NCBI GenBank assembly: GCA_009599575.1
Contig: VWND01000067.1
Location: forward strand, 992,001 to 1,056,000
DNA: 64,000 nucleotides
Origin: Blumeriella jaapii
Taxonomy: Eukaryota; Ascomycota; Leotiomycetes; Helotiales; Drepanopezizaceae
Direction: 5' to 3'
Below, piece after piece: positions 34,080 to 43,970 of the stretch. Every line of letters starts with the position of its first letter. Within the stretch, counting starts at the first letter, position 1. The translations under genes and the position numbers were made by a program. Under the pieces are notes generated by a model. It had not been told where the DNA came from, did no database searches, and saw only the letters and a list, made by a program, of their open reading frames with translations.

Positions 34080-34313
34080 TGTGACCTGAATGGTCTATGC
34101 TCTATAATGGCCTCAGGCCACTAGGCTATCACACCACTGTAAGCACGGGCTATTTCGGGTATTAAACCCCGCGCTAAGTTACGTGATCCATAAGCGCAAC
34201 CATTGTATATAAAGTTCGCGACTCCGAGCATTTTAGCTCGGTGTCTTTTTTTCAATTTACATACGTACCTTTTGGTCTATATCATCCCGATCATCCTTAA
34301 GCTAGCTGTGATA
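34080..34313 (-). repeat. Gy-V 5' LTR (displaced from its element)
   Basis: On the minus strand it runs TATCACAGCTAGC (expected TGTCACAG) to ATTCAGGTCACA, 234 bp. Composition is near normal, with a TATA-like TTTATATACA at about 34207-34216. A perfect inverted repeat CCGAGC-ATTTTA-GCTCGG lies nearby at about 34234-34251. With copy A removed, this LTR sits directly 5' of the Gy-V gag at 15758-15982, which supports its identity. A run TAGCCTAGTGG on the minus strand resembles a Pol III A-box but lacks a B-box. Confidence 0.6.
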
Positions 34314-34439
34314 GTATATTTCAATCTGACGAAGCTTTTTAAGATTTAAAACATTTTAAAAGTATTGAAATAAAAGAATATTTTTATTTTTAATAGGTTT
34401 TTATTCATAAAAAGTATTTATTATTGAAAAGTTTTGATT

Positions 34440-34810
34440 CATAAAAACTTTTATTAATAACGATATTTTAACGTCGATTTTTATATTTACTATAAATTTA
34501 TAAAATTTAATAATATTTTTATTAACGGTCGTATAAATTATTCGTTTATCGGTAAAAATCGAAATTTTATATGCTTCGGCAGTTTCTTGATTTATATAAT
34601 TGATTTCGGCTTGATGTTCGAATAAAGCGAGGGCGGTAATGCTTTTTTTAAATTTTATTTTTATTTTCGATGCTTTTATAGCTATATAAAAACAGTGTCG
34701 TCGTTTTGAGTTCTGGGTTTTTATAACAAAAGCTAAAAGGCTGACTATTTAAAAGTATCTCTTTTATCGGCTAAATTGATTACGGCATTATATATTTTTT
34801 TTTTTTTTAT
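34440..34810 (-). mobile_element. Gy-II-related protease fragment
   Basis: The minus strand matches 54720-55030 of the complete Gy-II element: the plus sequence GAATAAAGCGAGGGCGGTAA (about 34621) is the complement of the ALALFDS segment (retropepsin box). About 370 bp, strongly RIP-mutated, flanked by unrelated DNA. The adjoining 34314-34440 is AT-rich, with repeated TTCATAAAAA-like words and no identifiable gene. Confidence 0.6.
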
Positions 34811-34890
34811 TACATAGTGGTGCCAATGATCCGATCCTAATGTTTCGTCGGCATTGATGGCTCAGCCCCAGCAATTCGGTTCCACGGATG

Positions 34891-34987
34891 GGTACCAGTG
34901 GCGGGGTACCAGGGGCAGGGTGCCAGTGGCGGGATACCAGGGGCAGGGTGCCTGTGGCGGGATACTAGGGACACGGTGCCTGTGGTA
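34891..34987. repeat. 28-bp GC-rich minisatellite, about 3.5 units
   Basis: Units beginning GGTACCAGTGGCGGGGTACC, GGTGCCAGTGGCGGGATACC and GGTGCCTGTGGCGGGATACT follow each other at exactly 28-bp spacing. Each is itself made of two related 14-bp halves. It marks the left edge of the balanced-composition island. Frames crossing it on both strands (34898-35113 plus, 34837-35139 minus) are probably by-products of the repeat. Confidence 0.85.
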
Positions 34988-35463
34988 CAAAGCCAGAAGC
35001 GAGTAAAAGTTGTTTCACCTATATGGTTTTGTCTGGGTTCGACAACTTCGAAATGTGCGTCGGATTTGCTGCCCAAATTCACGTTGCAATTTAGAATTAC
35101 AAAAAGAAAGTAACCAATGGATACTTGGGTAATTTCCAAATGTTATAGATATAAAAACCTTTTCCTTTTTCCATTTTGAATGTTTTCTTGATTGTTACTT
35201 CAGCTCATCCTGTTCCCACTTCACCTAGACGACCCGTGTTTACAGTGTAGCCCTAGTACCGCGTGGTTTGAACTTTGAAAGTTTCCTCCCTATCGGACAA
35301 TATTCTTACCTCAGATTCGATACCCTTGACGAAGAGATGGATCTCTCAGACCCAGATCATCCAGTCCGTACCGGCATATTTTTATTTTTTAGTCTTTCGT
35401 TGTTTATTTTCATTTCAATTTCGACACCGATTTCCAAAACATACTAAACCTTTCTAGAAAATC
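34988..35463 (+). promoter_or_regulatory. Upstream region of the island gene
   Basis: Balanced composition with no RIP signature. Holds a TATA-like TATAGATATAAAAACC at about 35143-35158 and pyrimidine-rich stretches (35158-35220, 35386-35420) typical of filamentous ascomycete promoters. A 60-codon frame (35275-35457) has no recognisable feature. An upstream exon cannot be excluded. Confidence 0.3.
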
Positions 35464-36114
35464 ATGACTCACCTTATGGGCAATTTCACTTCATCCAGCA
35501 TCCTTAAATGGACTCCATCCCAGATCGATACTCTTTCCGCATTTCTCAACGCGGACGATGACTTTTACGAATACATATCCAATCAACTCCCAGTCTCATC
35601 CATGGATACCGACTTCGATAATGAACACGGCAAGAAAAACGTCGCACCCATGTTCACCTTCAGCGACCTTACCATTCCTGCTTCTCTTCTCCGCGCTCTC
35701 GGATTCGCCAGCCTTGATGAGCATATTACTAATTTCCATGGCGAGCGTCTTCTGCCTTTGGTTGAAGATAAGATCAGGGAAGTTTTGGCGCAGATGTGGA
35801 AAGACATCGTGATTGCGAGCGCCGGCGACCTAAAGCTCGAAGAGAAAGAGAAAGGCAACATTCACCGTAGTCGGCAAGGCAAGTCTGCAAGCGGCAATTA
35901 TTGCAGTAGCTCCAGTGGAACATCTTTGGACAGAGACAACGTCCGACCTGTTGTGAAGAGGGAGCAGAAGGAGAGTAGCCCGACCGATCGCAGACTTTTG
36001 GAGATATTGGAAAAGGAAATCGCCGAATGTTATGCACGCGAGAAGGAGTTGGACGAGGAGCTCGAGATATTCATGGGAAAGATAGAAGCCATGAGCCTGA
36101 AGGAAGAGTTCTAA
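35464..36114 (+). CDS. Hypothetical protein, 216 aa, C-terminal coiled coil
   Basis: An intact intronless frame from ATG (A at -3, AAATCATGA context) to TAA, with balanced composition and mixed codon use unlike the AT-rich surroundings. I do not recognise the family. Residues 1-60 are mixed, with an acidic cluster (NADDDFYEYIS). Residues 60-125 look globular (FTFSDLTIPASLLRALGF; VEDKIREVLAQMWKDIV). Residues 130-170 form a Ser/Gly/Arg-rich linker (SGNYCSSSSGTS). Residues 172-212 are a charged heptad-like helix (RRLLEILEKEIAECYAREKEL). No signal peptide or membrane segment, so a cytosolic or nuclear protein is inferred. It is the only non-transposon frame in the window. The alternative is a remnant of an unlisted element that escaped RIP. 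Confidence 0.65.
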   Translation: MTHLMGNFTSSSILKWTPSQIDTLSAFLNADDDFYEYISNQLPVSSMDTDFDNEHGKKNVAPMFTFSDLTIPASLLRALGFASLDEHITNFHGERLLPLVEDKIREVLAQMWKDIVIASAGDLKLEEKEKGNIHRSRQGKSASGNYCSSSSGTSLDRDNVRPVVKREQKESSPTDRRLLEILEKEIAECYAREKELDEELEIFMGKIEAMSLKEEF

Positions 36115-36403
36115 AGGTTGTACAGCAACACATGTGGATGGACAAATGACCGAATGGGGGTACGGTTTCTTGGATGTAGTTGGGGAAAATTTAGTCGCTA
36201 ATGAATCAATCTATTTATTTCCCGATAAGACCATGCCAGAAGAAAGAGTTTCAGTTGAAGCTAACTGAATTTTTCAAAACAGAAATAGATATTAAATGTG
36301 ACAGCTGACTTAGGGGTGATCAGAATGATATGGGCCGAAAGGTACGCGTGTACGTTGAATACTAAGGTGAAGAGCTTTAAGGTAAACGGGAGCTCTGAAC
36401 TAC
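36115..36403. other. 3' flank of the island gene
   Basis: Balanced composition, probably 3' UTR and intergenic DNA up to the Tc1/mariner insertion site (TA at 36404-36405). Nothing else recognised. The same composition resumes at 43364 beyond the transposon. Confidence 0.4.
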
Positions 36404-36498
36404 TATAATACGTGGACACATGAATGTGCGCGTCGGCCCCCGACCGCGACTTTTCGCGTTTACAACAAAACACACCTTTTTTTCGCAATTATACTATT

Positions 36499-37617
36499 AT
36501 GCCACGAATATCCGAAACGTTTCGCCAACCTTTTGAAAACCTTTTTTCAGAGGCTAGAAATCGTATTATTAGCGGTAAAAGATTTGGAATTTCTTATATT
36601 TGGCTTGCGAAGTCGGAAAAATGCAGCTTATCCGCCGCGCGTTACACGGTCAAAAACGCGTTTTTATAATCCGACGGTAAATCACAACCTCGAAATCGCC
36701 CGCTTTCTTTTATTACGGAACGCGATAAAAAAGCTATTTTCAAAGCAATTGCTCGTACGCCAAAGATTACAGCGGCCTAATTACGCTTTTTTACCGTTCC
36801 GCACGTTTCGAAAAAAACGATATATCGATTTTGAAAAAAATTTAGTATATAAAAATGGCGCTGTCGAAAACGATTTGTTTTGACCGACGAACGCGCTGCC
36901 GCGCGATTGCAATAAGCACTTTTTCACGATAATAAACCTTTTTTTTATTAGCGTCGTTAGCGCTGGTTTAACGAATATTTAATTAAACGTAAAAAAAAAA
37001 GTCGTTAAGAATTTGTTTATCGAACGAAAAATTAATATTTCTATCGATTTATATTTTTTACTATTAACGCAATTTAATAAATAAAAGCTTATAGCTTTGG
37101 GCAATTTAAAAAAAAGCTTATTAAAAGTCGAACGATTATATTTTAGGCTGTATTCGGCTAAGGAATTCGAACAGATTTGATCGTAATACGCGAAGATTTA
37201 AATGCGATTCGTAAAAGCGTTACAGCTGCCAAATATTTCGAAGTTTTCGAAAAACACTTTTCTACGATTTTTTACGACGATAGTATTTTTAAACAAAATA
37301 ACGCTCCGATTTATAAAGCGCGTTTTATTCAAAAATAATTTCGTGATATAAATATCGAATTAATAAATTAGCCTTTTTATTCGCCGAATTTTAATCCGAT
37401 TAAAAATTTATAAAAAATATCAAAAGCTAAAATTATTAAAATAAAACCTGAATTAATCGTTATAAAAAATAACGATATAATTCAGCGTTTATTAATAAAT
37501 ACTGCATAAAAAGCGTAGAAGCTTTTGAAAGACCAGTTATTAAATAAACTAGCGGAAAGGATGCAAAAAAGAGTAAACGCTGTTAAAGCTGCAAGTGGAT
37601 GGTATACTAAATACTAA
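36499..37617 (+). pseudogene. Tc1-like (DD34E) transposase, RIP-inactivated
   Basis: One frame of 373 codons from ATG 36499 to TAA 37615-37617, broken only by RIP-type stops. The N terminus (MPRISETFRQPF, KRFGISYIWLA) and a second helix-turn-helix region (RDKKAIFKAIARTPKITAA) form the DNA-binding part. The catalytic C-terminal part has FKQNNAPIYKARFIQ, where the second catalytic Asp (QDNAP) is Asn, and YSPNFNPIKNL, where the last acidic residue (PIENL) is Lys. Both are G-to-A changes. Thirty-four residues separate these positions, as in the DD34E Tc1 group. It ends in a basic segment (ERMQKRVNAVKAASGWYTKY). The off-frame reading at 36533-36883 is a shadow. Confidence 0.88.
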
Positions 37618-37811
37618 TTGAAACCGAATATTCTTTCGATTTTCAGCTTTCATTTAAGCTATTTGTATTTAAAATCGATTAATTAATGGTGGAATTATAA
37701 AGTTGTAAAGGTAGAAGAATTTTGTTAGGATAATGTCAGGGGTGCGAACAAGCAGAAGGTTCGTAAATGAATTGCATTGACTACGAAGTTTTAAATTAAA
37801 AATGTCGTAAA

Positions 37812-37911
37812 GTCTAAGATACAATATGTGCGGGCTCCGATGTCACGTGACAACAACGTGACCTTCGGACTACGTAACCAACGAACTGACGTTTTATCCT
37901 TTTATATATAA
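37812..37911 (-). repeat. Gy-III 3' LTR (100 bp shared segment)
   Basis: GTCTAAGATACAATATGTGC...; differs from 43221-43320 almost only by transitions. Contains GATGTCACGTGAC and TATATATAA at its right end. Confidence 0.65.
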
Positions 37912-38259
37912 TTCTTTTTCCTATTTTTTTATTTAATTTTTTTGTCGTCGAAATCTACTTTTATAAATCGAGCTTTGTTCGCAAAGCGTTTTTGTAAACG
38001 AATGCGAAATTCAGCTGGAATAATAGAAAAAATAGTAGAAAAAAAAGCAGGCTTTTCTAGTTTCGGAAGCAAAACAATTGATTCTTTTATAATAGAAAGG
38101 AAATTAATAACAGTTTTGTGTTTGATAACGGTTGTAAAAGTTTTTTTTAATAATAAAAGCTCGTTTTCGTTATTCGTCGATTTAGCACGTTTTTTGTTAG
38201 CAATTCTGGTTTTAATTAATTTTGTTTTAATCGGGTAAAATTTTTAAAAAAAACGTATA

Positions 38260-38660
38260 GCGAATTCAATTATAAAACTATATGCGTTAATAACGTTTTT
38301 TAATAGTTTTCAAAACTGATCTTCGGCGTTATAACCGCGCTATTATATAAAATAAAAAAAATTGGAATTTCGTTTAAAATCGAAAATAACGTTTATAACC
38401 TATAGCAAGCTGCCGTCGGCGTCGATAAAAACAAATGGTAAAAAAGGGTTTTTTTGCTTTGGAAAAGAATCGTTGTAAGCAGATTTAAGTAAATTAATAT
38501 AAAAAACGGAATATAATAGTTTTTGCTCGAAAAATAGTTTTAATTTATAATTGTAAAAGCTTAAAACTTCGGCGATTTTGTAAAAACCGTAAAACTTATT
38601 ATCGAGCTTTTTAATTAATCTGATAAAAGTAATATTACGTTTATTAAAAAACACGTTATT
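38260..38660 (-). pseudogene. Gy-III integrase tail and chromodomain
   Basis: The open stretch 38400-38654 has KKLDNKFYGFYKIAEVLSFY, a basic linker, and SVFYINLLKSAYN, the GPY/F module that ends Gypsy integrases. In the adjoining frame (38400 to about 38260) ERILDFKRNSNFFYFI, GYNAEDQF and NVINAYSFIIEF match a chromodomain (Y-x-V-E-x-I-L-D...W-x-G-Y...). This makes Gy-III a chromovirus distinct from Gy-IV. Confidence 0.78.
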
Positions 38661-39640
38661 TTTTATTCGATAAGCAAAAGCTGATTAGCGGTGTCGATTA
38701 AAATAATATTTTTGGTCGGCCAGCGCTAAAATCAAATTCGTACGTAATAATAATTTTATTTTTTTTATTTTATTTGCAAAATCGTTTTTTTTTGCGTTTG
38801 CTATTTGTAACGTGCGGAAAATCGAAGCTAAAATAGATTTGGATAAAAAAAAGCTTAGTCGGAAATAAAAGCTTTTGTTAGCGTAAAAAAGAAAAACTCC
38901 GGTAAAAGCGTTTACAGCGTTATTTGCTGCGAATTCGGCTAGAAAAAGCTAATTTTTCTAATTTTTTTAAGCGTATTTAACAAATTGTTTTAAATAAAAA
39001 AATAAATAAGCGTTTGCGTTTTCGGTTTGGCCATTTGTTTCGGAATAAAAGCTGGTGGATAGCGTAATATTAATTCCGAAACGGTAATTAATAACTTTCC
39101 AAAATTGTAAAACGAACAAAAAGCTTCGGTTTGAAATTATAAAATCGAAAAAATTATATAAGCGCCAGATATTTCTACAAAACAGCTTGGCTAAATCTAA
39201 CGCTTTTATAACAGAATAGCAGACTGTATAATATCGTTTTTTGGTAAGGCGACATATTATTACTATAATTAAATTGTTTCGACTTTTATATTTTTTTACG
39301 AAAAAAAAATTTATAAAATCGATTAATATATGATTCCAACGACGTAAAAAAACTAGGCAAAGGTTTAAAAAGTCTTTAATAGCGTTGATTAATGCTTGTA
39401 TTACGAAAACAGCCGTTGCAATTGCGCATAAATTTTTTGCAATTTTTAAAAATTAATAGCCAATAATAATTTCTGCTAATAATCTCGTATAATTTGTTTT
39501 TTCCGAAATAGCCTGTTTTTATTAAATCATGGGCTATTTGCAAAAGCCAGGTGCGAATAAAAATATTTAAACTCGGTGTGTTTAAAACGTATAATCGGTT
39601 TCGAAAATACAATTTGTTATTACGTATAAAACATTCGGAA
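38660..39640 (-). pseudogene. Gy-III integrase
   Basis: The 78-codon piece 39376-39612 carries the full H2C2 zinc-binding region: HDLIKTGYFGKNKLYEII, NYYWLLIFKNCKKFMRNCNGC (His, second His replaced by Tyr, two Cys kept). The catalytic core below 39370 is heavily broken but keeps the expected length before the chromodomain. This domain fixes the minus orientation of Gy-III. Confidence 0.85.
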
Positions 39641-39899
39641 AATTATAAGTTTTTTGATTTCGAAATACCTTTTGATTTAAGCATTTTTTTTTTGATAGCA
39701 ATTCATAATTTATTAATAAAATAATATTCGTTTAACAATCGTAAAAGCTTTTCGTCGTTTGCTTCGGATATTTGTTTAAGTAAAGCTAAAAAAGCGTTTA
39801 AAACTTCAGTTAAATAATACTTTTTAAAAAAAACTTGATTTTGAAACTGAATCCTTTCGTTTGAAAAGTTTTGGAAAAAATCTTAAAAACGTCGGGTTA

Positions 39900-41160
39900 A
39901 AAAATCAAATTTGCTATTTTATTTTTTAAATCTGAATATAATTACGAAATCAAAACCAGCTAAAAACTCGCTTCAGCGTATTTAACGTCGGTTAAATTGT
40001 TTAATTATTATAAAATATTTCAGATTTCGGTGGTTTGTAAATACACGAATTAAATAAACAATTTTTTATAATTCGGCTCGCCAACTTTCGAAATAACGTA
40101 TAATAGCAAAAAGTTTTTTATTATAAATTTCGTAATTGCATTCGGCTAAATCGAACTTTTTTAAAATAAAAGCGATTGAATAAAGCATTTTTATATCGTT
40201 TTTTTAAAAAAGAATTTCTGAAAAAACGTAATTAAAAACGTCGGTTTTAACGAAAATCTTTTTATTAAAATTGAAATAAAATAGTATAAATGCAATAATA
40301 AAAGCTGATTTAAAAAATTCGAAAATTTTAATATAATTATTATTAAAATTTTATTTAATATTTTTTTTCGTCAGATTTATTAAAAAAATAACGATGCGAA
40401 AAAAACTTTTAATAAAACGTCGATAAAAATTTGCAAAACCTAGAAACGCTTGTACGTTTTTAACGTTGAATAAAAGGTTTTAGCTAATAATAACTTCCAA
40501 CTTTTTGAAATTCATTTTGATTCTAGTAATAAAAATAATCATTTTTAAATAAACGATTTTTTAAATTTCAAATTCGTATTTTTTTATATTTAATTGCAAG
40601 CCAGCGTCGGAAAAAGTTTGAAAAACGAAATTAACGTGTTTTTTGTATTTTTAAAAATCGTTTGAATAAACTAAAATATCGTTTATATAAGTTATATAAA
40701 AGATATTTAAATAAAGTCGTAAAATATCGTTTATGCGAAATTGAAAAGTGGCAAAAGCGTTGCATAAACCGAAAAGCATAACCAACGATTCGAATAAACC
40801 GTATTTCGTATTAAACGCAATAAGCTATTTATGGCCCTTTTTTATTCGAATTTTATTAAAAACGGCAAAAGCGTTAAGTTTAATATAAAACTTCGTTTTA
40901 TTTAATCGAAAAAGTGTTTTTTAAACTAATAGCAAAAAATACCGGTTTTTAATTATTATAGCGTTAAGAGCTTTGTAATCGACGTAAAAACGTAATCCGC
41001 CTTTTGGTTTTTTCGTAAATAAAACTGGAAAGGCGGCGGAGAAAAAGCTAGCTCGAATCCAGCTTTTTTCGAAGTTTTTCTTCAGAAACTTACGTAAAAC
41101 TTAAAGTTCGTTAATTAATATATTATACAAAAAATCGTATAAAAATACTACGCCAAAACG
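39900..41160 (-). pseudogene. Gy-III reverse transcriptase and RNase H
   Basis: On the minus strand RT begins near 41110 with ENFEKSWIRASFS-type residues and PVLFTKKPKGGLRFYVDYKAL (about 41030-40970). It passes [15 protein letters not shown] (active-site Asp changed to Asn, about 40690) and the RT/RNase H junction at 40380-40450. RNase H motifs ([17 protein letters not shown], about 40110-40160) follow. No frame longer than about 50 codons survives. Confidence 0.8.
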
Positions 41161-41749
41161 AAGTTTTATCGTATAATCAACGCTTTTTTTATAAAGCGCA
41201 AGTTTATTAGTTTTAATAAAATCGAAAGCGGCCAAATAATAATAATAATATTAAAAAAGTTTTATTCGAAAATCGATTAATAGTTTAATTTAAAAGGCCA
41301 AACGAATATTTTCCAAAAAAGCTTTAGCGAAATAAAATTCAGCTAATAAATATTATCGTTTAGCTTAAAAAAATTCTTGTCGTAATTAATTTATTTTTAA
41401 AAATGCAAAATTAAAATCGTTTTTAATTATAGCGCCGAGTTTTTGTAAACGTTAATCGATTTCGTATAATAAGGCTGAAAATACCTCGACTCCGAACTAA
41501 AAAAATAAAATATTAAAAGCAGCGGCTCCTGTACGGCGAAAAAAAGCTAATTAAACGATTAACTTATAAAAATAGCGTTTTTGAATTAAGCCTGAAACAG
41601 CCAATTAATGAAAATTCTAAGATAAACAGTTCGAACGGCAAAAGTCTGAATTAAAGCAAAAAGTATTCGTAATTTAATTAATATGGGAATTATATATTTT
41701 AAGCTAAGATTTGCCTAAAATAAAATCGTATTTCCTAAATGTTGTAATA

Positions 41750-43220
41750 AAAGCTGTAATTCGTTCGGTATGGCGGGCGATATTAATTTAAAAAAAGATT
41801 TAATAAATAATATCGCCGTAAATAAAAAAACGTCCGTTAACCACGGTAAGTTTACGTGGATTAATAAGTAAAACAAAGGTTAATTCGTAATATTATACGA
41901 AAATATAATTAATAAAATTATCGGTAGCTTCGGAATCGTTTAAAAAGTAGATTTTAATATATGTATTATTAGCAGTTATAATACAAAGCAATATCAAATA
42001 TGATTCCGAAACGCTATTTAAAACAAATAATTCCAATTTATTTTTCAAAAGTTTTTGATAATAATAATTATCAGAAACAATCAGTTTCCCGACTTTTTTG
42101 CTTCGGCTTTAGCTTTTTTAATCTAAGAAAAATCGGAGCAATTAGCAGCTCGGTGTTTATCGCTGATATATTATAAATAAAAGTTGTTAGCAAAAAAGTA
42201 GATTCGGCGAGCTAGCTTTTCGGCGTTATCGACTGGGCGTTTGTTTTTTGCTATATTAGCTGCGGTTTATATAATTGCTTTGGTTTAGATAGCGCTGAAA
42301 TTTATAAGATCGTTTTAAATAATAATCGTAATAGCAGTTTTAAATACGAGAGCGGAAAAAATAATTTTCGTATTACGGTTTTCGATTTTATAATAATTAA
42401 AATTTAATTATCGAAAAACAGTATCGGTTTCGCATATTTAAGCGTAAAAACCAATAAAATCGGTTTTCAAATCGGAAAAATTAATATACGACAAACGAAT
42501 AATTATATCAGAATAAAAAGTTTTACGCAAAATAGCGATAGCGGCTTCGTTATTAAATTTAATATGTTTTTTAATTTTCAGCCAGATGGAAAAAAAAATA
42601 GACAGAAATTAAATATTTTGCTTAAAAAACAGAATTTTTTTAAATATATCTGCTTATTGATTAAAAACACCGAACGATTATTAAAAAACTTGAATTATTT
42701 TTGTAATAATCAGATAGGAAAAAGTGCCGTTCGTACGTAAACTTTTTTGTAAAACGCTTTTGGCTGTATCGGAAAAGCGGAAAAAAAAATAATTTATGCG
42801 ATTTTGTTCGGTCGCATATCAGTTTTGATTAAAACGAAGCTTTAAAATTATATTTTAAAAAAAGATAGTAAAATGCTTCGTAACGTTGCTAATATTATTC
42901 GAACTTATAAATTTATCGGGGTCGGAAAAAGCAAATGTTTTTCTTTCTGCGTTTAAAATATTCGGTGTATTTTAACTGGTAAAAGCTTGTTTTCGGAGGT
43001 TAGCAAGCTCGGCTTCGCGGTTTTAAATCATTTTCTTTTAAAAAGCCTTTTCTTTCCAGTATTATACTGTCTGAACATCCAGCTTCTAAGCGAGATTATT
43101 TAATTTAGCTTTGAGTAATACCATTATATCGTTCTGCTTTACCGCGTAGGCGAAAATATCGAGAATTTCTTGAGAGCAGGCTTCCGTATTGGCGATCAGG
43201 GCGGCGACGACTTGGTCGGG
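41750..43220 (-). pseudogene. Gy-III gag and protease region
   Basis: Directly after the right LTR the minus strand reads LDPDQVVAALIANTEACSQE, then LDIFAYAVKQND. This is a barely mutated gag N terminus (43060-43215) in near-normal composition. From 43 kb downward RIP damage rises; FAFSDPDKFISSNNISNV (about 42930) resembles the gag capsid start. At about 41900 NDSEATDNFINY matches the D-S-G-A-T-D retropepsin box. The gradient from clean to ruined within one gene is noteworthy. Confidence 0.65.
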
Positions 43221-43320
43221 GTCTAAGATACAGTGTGTGCGGGCTCCGATGTCACGTAACAACAACGTGACCTTCGGACCACGTGACCAACGAACTGACG
43301 TCTCATCCCCTCATAGATAA
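43221..43320 (-). repeat. Gy-III 5' LTR (100 bp shared segment)
   Basis: Direct repeat of 37812-37911, less RIP-mutated than its partner. Confidence 0.65.
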
Positions 43321-43363
43321 CGATTATTTACTGACGCGCATATTCATATGTCCACCCACTGTA

Positions 43364-43970
43364 AATACAGGTTGGTGGGAGTCCGTGCGCAAGGCGTAAA
43401 GCTAAGCCACGTGATTGATCGGTGCGTGCGCGGCCGCAAGGCTGAACCCTAGCCTTAGAAGCCCGCCAGCCAGGCAGCACCTAGGGTCGTAACATTAAAG
43501 TCCGGTTGAACAATCGTAAACAATTCAAATATCGCCGATTTGAATATGAAATTTTAATTTAAATCTTCCGGAACGGCATAAAGCTTCACCGGAAGCTTTT
43601 TGGGATTGAATAATTAAGTAAAGTTGGTGGAACAAAGCAATTTGGCTATATTGTGAAAATTACGATTTTCAAAATGAAATGAAGTTTGAATTTTAGAAAG
43701 AAGATTTTTTCCGTGTTTCTCGGGAGCATTTCACTCTTTGTTTTATGTCAAATAAATATAATATAGATACGGGACCTAAAAACCCACAAAAAGTAAACGG
43801 TTATATTAATCTCCCGTCCGAAAAAAGCGCGCTTTCGAACTTTTATTAATCGTTATAAAAGATTTATTGGATTTTGCTTTTGATTATACAATTTTAGACT
43901 AGAAATTTTTTCGCTATTTTTTATTTAATTTTAAATACATTTTTTTGTTTTATTGCTTTTACGAGCTGAA
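43364..43970. other. Non-RIP flank beyond the Tc1 transposon
   Basis: 43364-43500 is GC-rich (contains GCGGCCGC). Read from 43492 on the minus strand it begins TGTTACGACCCTAGGTGC, which looks like an LTR start, so part may be an old LTR. 43500-43800 has intermediate composition and no open frame I can support. 43811-43856 (CTCCCGTCCGAAAAAAGCGC) matches the Gy-I sequence just inside its 3' LTR, a 45-bp stray fragment. 43857-43970 is AT-rich with nothing recognised. Confidence 0.4.

Larger units (their letters stand above)
37812..43320 (-). mobile_element. Gy-III chromovirus inserted in the Tc1 transposon
   Basis: A minus-strand Ty3/Gypsy element of about 5.5 kb between two 100-bp direct repeats (37812-37911 and 43221-43320). 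Order on the minus strand: gag (43.2-42.1 kb), protease (about 41.9 kb), RT, RNase H, integrase, chromodomain (38.4-38.26 kb). A purine-rich tract (minus strand AAAAAAATAGGAAAAAGAA) lies just upstream of the left repeat, as a polypurine tract should. No clear 5-bp duplication was found, so exact ends may be a few bases off. Insertion in the 3' part of the Tc1 transposon is inferred from the TIR at 43361. Confidence 0.72.
36406..43361 (+). mobile_element. Tc1/mariner transposon split by a Gypsy element
   Basis: The left end (36406) reads TAATACGTGGACACATGAAT; the right end, read inward on the minus strand from 43361, reads CAGTGGGTGGACATATGAAT. These are matching terminal inverted repeats of about 33 bp, differing mostly by RIP-type transitions. 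A TA dinucleotide flanks each end (36404-36405 and 43362-43363). The transposase is at 36499-37617. Removing Gy-III (37812-43320) leaves about 1.45 kb, a normal size for Tc1-like elements. The ends lie in balanced-composition DNA on both sides, so this transposon apparently entered the same island that holds the 216-aa gene. Confidence 0.8.

Noticed and set aside
34080..34140. tRNA-like or SINE-like sequence on the minus strand with an A-box-like TAGCCTAGTGG and complementary TGTGA/TCACA ends
   Set aside because: No B-box (GGTTCGANNCC) at the right distance, the cloverleaf is too short, and the segment lies inside a TG...CA-bounded LTR whose ends explain the complementarity.
34837..35139. Overlapping frames on both strands (100 codons minus, 71 codons plus) near the island
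   Set aside because: Both are carried by the 28-bp minisatellite; unit length is not a multiple of three and neither has a convincing start context.
35558..36037. Alternative frames inside the 216-codon gene (35558-35812 plus, 35583-35861 and 35774-36037 minus)
   Set aside because: Shorter than and fully contained in the main frame, with poorer codon use.
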